DNA of 64,000 nt, from assembly GCA_027475525.1 (NCBI GenBank), contig JAMWFC010000087.1, positions 577,791 through 641,790 on the forward strand. Reading direction: 5' to 3'. Position numbers and translations under genes: made by a program. Shown piece by piece: positions 57,168 through 64,000 of this stretch (position 1 is the first letter of the stretch; every line of letters starts with the position of its first letter). The notes under the pieces were generated by a model. It ran no database searches. It was not told the origin of the DNA and saw only the letters and a program-made list of their open reading frames with translations. The stretch is from Macrolepiota albuminosa. Its lineage: Eukaryota; Basidiomycota; Agaricomycetes; Agaricales; Agaricaceae.

Positions 57168-59700
57168 TCAATCGATATTCAAGCTTTCTAATCCGGGCTC
57201 TCTCCTCATTAATAACTCCTCGCCAAAACGTTCCAGCTCCTCCAACCGGCGTTTTTCATCATCAAAGCATTTCTGATGCAGCGCCGTCATCGTCGATTGA
57301 AACTTTTGTTCCCGAAACTCTTGTGCCCTTCTCGCTTGGCCATTCCTTTCCATCTGCATTTGGTGGAATCTATCTTCTAGTTCTTGTTCATGAGCCTGAA
57401 ATTTAAATTCGCGTAGATGCTGAGCCTCCTCAAATTCGGATTCGCGCAATTCTTCGGCCTGATCGAATATTTCCTTCCGGTTCCATTGTATTTTCACAAA
57501 CTCGGTCTCGCGTCTTGCCTCGTTGATTGTGAATGTGTGATTCCGTTCTTTCGCACCTTTTTGGAAAGCTTCAGCTCTCAGCCCCTGCGACTGCTCAAAT
57601 ATCCTTTGGAAATTTGAGACAGCAAAGGGTTCTTGCCCATTTGTAATCTTGGGTATTGGAAGTGCCTTTTGAATGAGAGAACCTCTCCAGATCGCAGAGA
57701 TCCCCTATGGCTGTGTTCAGTGTCGTTGAAGAAATCTACAATGAATGGCCTATGACTCACAAAACCCGTATCAGGTTGGCTGAGAGTTGACATTGGGTGG
57801 TAGGTGTGCATACGCGCTCTTTTATCAGCATCGACTTTGTGGTCAGCTCGTTGTGCAACTTAAGCTGATGACAAGGCCAAGTGTCAGTGTGTTTCATATG
57901 AAAAGGCCTGTGGCAATACCGGGAGATACTTACAGCGTACCTTCACTCATTTAGTACATTTAGTGAGATGGTGTCACTTAGTTTGAAAGAGCTACACTGA
58001 ATGGGTCAAAACAACTCACAGCAATGTCACTGTAGTTCGAGATGGCTCAAGGCCGATTGAAGATCTACGGCAATACCTGCTCCGCATCAACTCGAACCAA
58101 ACGATTTGATCTTCTGTGTTACGTTGATTAAGTTGGATGGCTTGACTTTTGTATAACTCCAAAATCATGTCCTTCTGACGTTGGAAGCAGATATCCTCTG
58201 ACTCCGCCTCTGCCTTCGCTTGTTCTTCAATGTACGACATTGACATGTCAAACACTGTCCAATGTTGCTTTTCAGCATTCTGAAAAGCAATGGAACGCCG
58301 TTCGCCTCTCCTAAAATGTCCTTGTCTTTGGCCACGGTGATGAAGTGTCTGTGATTTCCATGACCAGTACTTAATTTGTCGATCGAAGATAGTGCTGCGC
58401 TCCGATTCCCCAGCGTCCCGTGCAGCCTCTGATGCGCGAAATTGGTCATCTCTTCTGCTTTCATCCTGCAAGAATGTTTTTTGCCGCTTCTCTTGAGAGC
58501 GCATAAAGTATGCAGTAAACTTGTCCTCTTCGACTTCGGCTGAGTGAGTGCTCCCTTCTGGATCGCCTTGTTCGACCAGATGGGGCGATTGCTCCTGTTG
58601 ATCATTAGATTCAGGAGATGTTGGCTGCGTCAAAGAACTGAGGCTCTCAGGATTAGGTGAGGAAGAGGACTGAGACAGACTCCTCATCGATTGAGATGGG
58701 GATTGAGAAATCTGTGTAACCTGTTGGTCATTATATTTGGTGGACGTTGGCTGCGGAGGGAAAACGAGGTATTCTTGGTCATTAGATTCGGTGGACGTTT
58801 GCTGCGGAAGGTGTTCATCAGATTTGGTGAACCTTTGCTGCGGATGGAAATAGAGGTATTCAGCAAAAGTTGAGGAAGAGGAAGATGGACTCTTTGTTAA
58901 AGGTGATGATGGAGTAACTGATTGGGAATTCACAGGCTCCGAGTCTCCATCAGGAGTTACTGGTATAAGCTAAACATTGATACTGTTAGAATTTGTATAA
59001 TGATTGTCTCCGAAACTCACCGTGTCCTGGAGGCTTGACTGTTCCTCGGCAACTTCCATAATCTCTTTCCGCCTTTCCATGAGTCTGCCAAATTGTTTTA
59101 GTCCTGGAGGCTTGACTGTTCCTCGGCAACTTCCATAATCTCTTTCCGCCTTTCCATGAGTCTGCCAAATTGTTTTACCAAAGCAACGTTGAGAGTATCG
59201 TATTTCTTTGTCAATCTCTGACGACCGTCGCTTAATAGTTCCTTCCGTACTCCACTATACCACTCCGCTCGCTTCATGCGCCACTCCTGGTCACTTTCAA
59301 AAGCGCGTGCACGATCTTGCTGTCCTTGGACAAATATGACCTCTCGCGCTGCATCAGCCTTTTGAGATCTCTCTTCTTCAAGTCCGTCAGTTTCCTTGCA
59401 CAGCTTTCGTCGCCGTAGGTGATTTTTCACGAAGGTATTAGAAAAATTCGCCATTGTACGACCAAATTCGTCCCGTCGTACACGCTCTCCCATCGATCGA
59501 GCCGTCTCCTCTTCTGTAAACTGGAGCTCAAAATCACGCAAGCTCTCTTGGAAGGTGTTGTTCCACTGTGCTTCAGAGACCGCATATTGTTTTTTATGCG
59601 CATCATCAGGCTTTGGATTGATGGACAGTATAGGATCATTGAGTTGAGTGGCTTCTGAGGTGCCGAGCTTCCTGTTGCCCGTAAGTACAAGGACTCCTGG
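57168..59700 (-). CDS. Unknown Glu/Arg-rich coiled-coil protein, left paralogue, 5' end uncertain
   Basis: I do not recognise a family with a known function. Reading on the minus strand, one exon (to a GT donor near 59017) encodes LRDFELQFTEEETARSMGER and KADAAREVIFVQGQQDRARA. The next (from about 58970 down to a GT donor near 58069) is a Ser/Pro/Gln-rich linker then charged helices (FRASEAARDAGESERSTIFD). The last ends LEELERFGEELLMRREPGLE with a stop at 57168-57170. The protein is nearly all polar, with recurrent R-x3-F-x6-R heptad-like spacing, as in many lineage-specific mushroom coiled-coil proteins. There is no signal peptide or membrane span. Introns lie at the same places as in the right paralogue. 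A 77-bp duplication (59024-59177) interrupts the first exon. No in-frame ATG is certain. Confidence 0.6.
59024..59177. repeat. Exact 77-bp tandem duplication, probable assembly join
   Basis: 59024-59100 is identical to 59101-59177. The paralogous position in the right unit (about 62207-62275) has a single copy, which supports an artefact. Confidence 0.96.
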
Positions 59701-60170
59701 AATACATTACTGTGCAGCTCATCGGAATGACAAACCTTAGAAATCTCATGGATTTGGATCGTGTCCTTACAAGGTGAGTCACAGAGCGGGAGCTGATGGA
59801 AGGGGTGTATCATCAATCATGACTTGGAATTTATAACATTGTTCACAGCATACCCTGGCTATTTGCGGAACTGCTCAGTTGCTGATTGTTGGTTGCATAG
59901 CAGTGCGGGTCGTTCCTGATGCGGCTGTTCGGGCCGATTGAATAGCACACAGCTTAATGATCACAATGAAATCACAATAAGCTGAGGCCGATGCTGCTAT
60001 CAGAATCTTGAGTCCTTATTTTTTCTTTATCTTGAGTTTCTGCAAAGTTTTGGTGCCATTGGCGTGCTGGGTTACAGCATGTACATGCACATGGACATTT
60101 GTCCCACTAATGCCTTCTCAGCTACTCGAAATCTGATCGTAACCAGTCAGTTTGCCTTAGTACGAAACGA

Positions 60171-60200
60171 CACCCTCAGTCGTTTATAAGACTGAGGGTG
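60171..60200. repeat. Hairpin at the start of the right unit
   Basis: CACCCTCAGTC (60171-60181), loop GTTTATAA, GACTGAGGGTG (60190-60200): perfect 11-bp arms. Confidence 0.9.
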
Positions 60201-60383
60201 AGAGACATACACACATCGAGCTACAATCTATTTATTGACATATCCCAGATCGTATACTGCTAGGCATGGACAACTGAAATACAGTCCTTTATAACAAGAC
60301 TGAAGATAGTATACAGCTAGGGTTCTAACACTATCTGCTACGTCCAACCTATCCTGTTTCCAACCCGGTATTCTCTACTCCGA

Positions 60384-62776
60384 TCAATCGATATTCAAGC
60401 TTTCTAATCCCGGCTCTCTCCTCATTAATAACTCCTCGCCCAAACGTTCCAGCTCTTCCAATCGGCGTTTTTCATCATCAACGCATTTCTGTTGCAGCGC
60501 CGTCATCGTCGATTGAAACTCCTGCTCCCGAGACTCTCGCGCCCTTCTCGCTTGGTCATTCCTTTCCATCTCCCTTTCGTGGAATCTGTCTTCTCGTTCT
60601 TGTTCACGAGCCTGAAATTTCAATTCACGTTGTTGCTGAGCCTTCTCGAATTCTGATTCGCGCAATTCTTCGGCCTGATCGAATATTTCCTTCCGGTTCC
60701 GTTGGATCTTGACAAACTCGGTCTCGCGTCTTGCCTCGTTTGTTGTGAATGTGTGATTCCGTTCTTTCGCACCTTTTTGGAAAGCTTCAGCTCTCAGCCC
60801 CTGCGACTGCTCAAACAACTTCTGGAAATTTGAGACCGCAAAAGGTTCTTGCACATTTGTAACTTTGGGTATTGGAAGTGCATCTTCAATGAGTGCACCT
60901 CTAAACATTGCAGATGGCACCTATGCATTTGTTCAGTGTTTTTGAAGAATTGCAGTGAATGACTTAAGACTCACAATACCCGTATCAGGTCCGTTGAGAA
61001 ATTCTGACGGGCGCTGGATGATCTGACGTAGACGTTTAAACGAATCCTGTCTTTTCAAGCACTTTGAAAAGGCCGCTGTGAATGGATTAAACGACTTACA
61101 CTATACCAGTAGGCCTTCTGACAAGGTCAAGTCTCAGTGGGTTTCACCATGTAGAGGTCTGAGATATTACCTAAATCTTTTGCTTTTGGGTGATGGTGAT
61201 TCAAAGTCGCCGTCCCTAATGACGAGTTGGAGTCTCAGAGGGTTTCACATAAAAACGTCTGCGGTAATACGCACGTTCCTTCGGATTCTTCGTCGTAATA
61301 AACTACAGGTGGCCCTTGACAGGTAGGTCCAAAAGGTCTGCAGCAATACCTGCCCCGCATCAACTCGAACCAAACGATTTGATCTTCCGTGAGACATCGA
61401 TTAAGTTGGATGGCTTGGCTTTTGTATAACTCCAAAATCATGTCCTTCTGACGTTGGAAGCAGATATCCTCTAAATCCGCCTCCGCCTTCGCTTGCTTTC
61501 TAATGTGCGACATTGACATGTAGAACGCTGTCGAATATTGCCTTTCAGCATTCTGAAAAGCAATGGAACGCCGTCCGCCTCTCCTAAAATATCCTTGTCT
61601 TCGGCCACGGTGATGACGTGTCTGTGATTTCCTTGACCAGTGCTTAATTTGTTGATCGAAGATAGTGCTGCGTCCCGATTCCCCAGCGTCTCGTGCAGCC
61701 TCTGAAGCGCGAAATTGGCGATCTCTTCCGCTTTCATCCTGCAAGAATGTTTCTTGCCGCTTCTCTTGAGAGCGCATAAAGTTTGCATTAAAATTGTCCT
61801 CTTCGACTTCGGCTGAGCGAGTGCTCCCTTCTAAATCGCCTTGTTCAACCAGATGGGGCGATTGCTCCTGTCGATCATTAGATTCAGGGGATGTTGGCTG
61901 CGTCAAAGAACTGAGGCTCTCAGGATTAGGTGAGGAAGAGGACTGAAACAGACTCCTCATCAATTGAGATGGAGATTGAGAAATCTGTGTAACCTGTTGG
62001 TCATTAGATTCGGTGGACGTTGACTGCGGAGGGGAATCAGGGTATTCAGCAAAAGGTGAGGAAGGGGAAGATGGACTCTTTGGTGAAGGTGGTGATGGAG
62101 CAACTGATTGAGAATTCACAGGCTCCGAGCCTTCATCAGGAGTTACTGGTATAAGCTAAACATTGATACTGTTAGAATTTGTATAATGATTGTTTCCGAA
62201 GCTCACTAGGCTTGACTGTTCCTCGGCATCTTCCATAATCTCTTTCCGCCTTTCCATGAGTCTGTCAAATTGTTTTGCCAAAGCAACGTTGAGAGTATCG
62301 CATTTCTTTGTCAATCTCTGACGACCGTCGCTTAATAGTTCCTTCCGTACTCCACTATACCACTCCGCTCGCTTCGCGCTCATCTCCTGGTCACTTTCAA
62401 AAGCACGTGCACGATCTTGTTGTCCCTGGACAAATATGGCCTCTCGCGCAGCATCAGCCTTCTGAGATCTCTCCTCTTCAAGTGCGTCAGTTTCCTTGCA
62501 CAGCTCTCGTCGCCGTAGGTCATTTTTCAGGCAGGTATCACGAAAATTCGCCATTGTACAATCAAATTCGTCCCGTCGTACACGTTCTCCCATTGATCGA
62601 GCCGTCTCCTCTTCTGTAAACTGGAGCTCAAAATCACGCAAGCTCTCCTGGAAGGTGTTGTTCCACTGTGCTTCAGAGACCGCATATTGTTTTTCATGCG
62701 CATCATCAGGCTCTGGATTGATGGACAATATAGGATCATTGAGCTGAGTGGCTTCTGGGGCGCCGAGCTTCCTGTT
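60384..62776 (-). CDS. Unknown Glu/Arg-rich coiled-coil protein, right paralogue, 5' end uncertain
   Basis: Same architecture as the left paralogue and free of the 77-bp artefact. The upstream exon (from an acceptor near 62776 to 62207) encodes LGAPEATQLNDPILSINPEP, then coiled-coil sequence to EDAEEQSSL. After a 45-bp intron (62206-62156) the next exon runs from 62155 to about 61350 (LIPVTPDEGSEPVNSQSVAP; FELMRGR). The last coding block runs to the stop at 60384 (LEELERLGEELLMRREPGLE). Whether extra small exons lie at 60.9-61.3 kb is unclear. All three blocks are open and aligned with the left copy without stops, so both copies may be functional. No known domain. Confidence 0.62.
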
Positions 62777-63205
62777 GTCCGTAAGTACAAGGACTCCTGG
62801 AAAACATTACTGCGCAGCTCATCGGAATGACAAACCTTAGAAATCTCATGGATTTGGATCGTGTCCTTACAAGGTGAGTCACAGAGCGGGAGCTGATGGA
62901 AGGGGTGTATCATCAATTATGACTCGGAATTTATAACATTGTTCACAGCATACCCTGGCTATTTGTGGAACTGCGCAGTTGCTGATTGTTGGTTGCATAG
63001 CAATGCAGTTGTTCCTGATGCAGCTGTTTGGGCCGATTGAATTGCGCACAGCTTGATGACCACAATGAAACCACAATGAGCTGAAGCCGATGCTGCTATC
63101 AGAATCTCGAGTCCTTGTTTTTTTTCTTTATCCTGCGTTTCTGCAAAGTTTTGGTGCCATTGGCGTGCTCGGTTACAGCATGTACATGCACACGGACATT
63201 TGTCC

Positions 63206-64000
63206 AACTGTCTCGACTCACCTATTGTGCTCAAGTGAATGATAATAGGTTCAACTCAAATCTAGTCATCAGTGTCACCCTGCTACTCAAAAACCGTTCA
63301 TGCCCTTTCAATGCATATATGCTCGCTCGTTCTCTCAAGCCTCGGGCTACCCACGCATCAAATCACCTCCTGTCTAACATCAAGCAGCATGACGCAGTCG
63401 GAAGACGTTGAACCCTATTGTGGTCACTCATCGAAACAAGTCATTACTATACCAAGACGTTCGTCGAGGCATTCTTTTTCTTTTCTTTCTCTATCTCTTT
63501 TCCTCTGCCCGGAGCTTCACCATGGTCCACTGATCTTCATTCTGCTAGTCACCACCGGTCATGTGCTGTAACGGCCGTGACCACCTCAGTTATTCAACCC
63601 TTACTTTCGTTATAGCTATGCCTCTACCGGGTACTCTAGTTACTGGGACTATATAAACAGTGTTAGAGTACAGTAGCTTCTTCCCAATTATCAGGACTTA
63701 ACCTAGTTTTCTCGATTGCGTGAAGACTCTATTCTCCTGTGGTAACACCTTCCCACACGTGCTTCCAACAGAAGTATGCATCCACATTACGCACCCGTTC
63801 CAAAAAAGCTCAAATACTAAAGCTTCAAGGACAGTCGTAGTCAATACTTTTAGTCAGAATAACTCAATTTTACTTTCCAAAACTGATTTTGCAGGCCTCC
63901 ATGCTAATGAACCGAGAAAATTCCAACATGAGTCATGGACACAATATCGGAGTTGATTTGTACCCACAAAGTGACTTGTTTTTGGTCGACATATAAATGG
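63206..64000. other. Right end of window, no protein gene recognised
   Basis: Contains the second SINE-like copy (63254-63530) and an AT-rich tail with CTATATAAA at about 63650. An open frame at 63720-63956 has no domain. Confidence 0.45.
63254..63530 (+). repeat. SINE-like repeat with decayed tRNA-iMet head, copy 2
   Basis: The tRNA-like body at 63383-63449 begins AGCAGCATGACGCAGTCGGA and ends CATCGAAACAAGTCATTACTA; it aligns with the intact initiator tRNA at 54637 over its whole length but has lost the anticodon arm. ATACCAAG, a T/C-rich tract and CTCTGCCCGGAGCTTCACCA follow, matching copy 1. Confidence 0.7.

Larger units (their letters stand above)
57004..63205. repeat. Tandem duplication, two units of about 3.1 kb
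   Basis: The left unit (about 57004-60112) and right unit (about 60160-63205) match along their length at high but imperfect identity. Both begin with ACGAAA(T/C)GACACCCTCAGTC and end near CAGCATGTACATGCACA. The left unit lacks about 55 bases just after its first hairpin and has an expanded Pro/Gln/Ser/Thr-coding stretch. Each carries one coiled-coil gene (-). Confidence 0.92.

Noticed and set aside
17586..59177. Genuine burst of 77-bp tandem duplications as a new mutational or mobile mechanism
   Set aside because: Identical period at 11 sites, zero divergence, frame destruction in conserved genes and absence in the paralogous unit all point to assembly joins.

Overview
The window is nuclear DNA of a filamentous basidiomycete, most likely a mushroom-forming Agaricomycete. 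The evidence is the dense set of 45-66 bp GT-AG introns (up to 24 in one gene), very short exons, and typical families: GT32, GH127, CorA-like with GMN, DUF6534 membrane proteins, Con-6, Kre9-like GPI proteins, F-box/LRR, IRE1, JIP5 and SET1. Many exon models below were assembled by hand from splice sites. Where I give a protein length, the spliced length divides by three and ends on a stop codon.

Layout. 1-2074 (+): 3' part of a GT32 glycosyltransferase. 4531-7784 (+): secreted GH127-like glycosidase in 25 exons. 8539-10164: dead Ty1/copia fragment. 11751-14123 (-): CorA-like Mg2+ transporter, divergent from 14653-16328 (+), a citrate/arsenite-type transporter. 16498-16994 (+): a 100-aa Asterix (PAT complex) gene. 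17509-18600 (+): WH1 protein. 19070-21515 (-): protein kinase. 22008-22684 (+): Con-6. 23418-24279 (+): Kre9-like GPI protein. 24677-26231 (-): DUF6534 protein. 28499-29782 (+): MoCF-type protein. 30045-30750 (+): cupin. 31224-35004 (+): IRE1. 36550-38283 (+): F-box protein. 38953-40788 (+): JIP5. 41806-44140 (+): ALDH7-type dehydrogenase. 44507 onward (+): unknown coiled-coil gene. 49431-54384 (-): SET1. 54637-54718 (+): initiator tRNA-Met, followed by tRNA-derived repeats. 57.0-63.2 kb: a 3.1 kb tandem duplication carrying two paralogous coiled-coil genes (-).

Functional links. IRE1 (unfolded-protein sensor) and Asterix (ER membrane-protein chaperone) are both ER proteostasis genes, and GT32, Kre9-like and GH127 proteins pass through the secretory pathway. 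They are not adjacent and I see no cluster or shared regulation. The window reads as ordinary housekeeping genes separated by repeat-rich gaps.

The strongest non-gene signal is technical. Eleven perfect, complete, two-copy tandem duplications all have a period of exactly 77 bp. That is the signature of contigs joined without trimming a k=77 assembly overlap. They falsely break at least five genes (WH1, kinase, Con-6, ALDH, SET1). The best biological leads are a 2-nt microexon in the CorA gene, three GC-AG introns, a tRNA-iMet-derived SINE-like family, a palindrome shared by the duplicated locus and a distant site, and an 83-bp inverted repeat.
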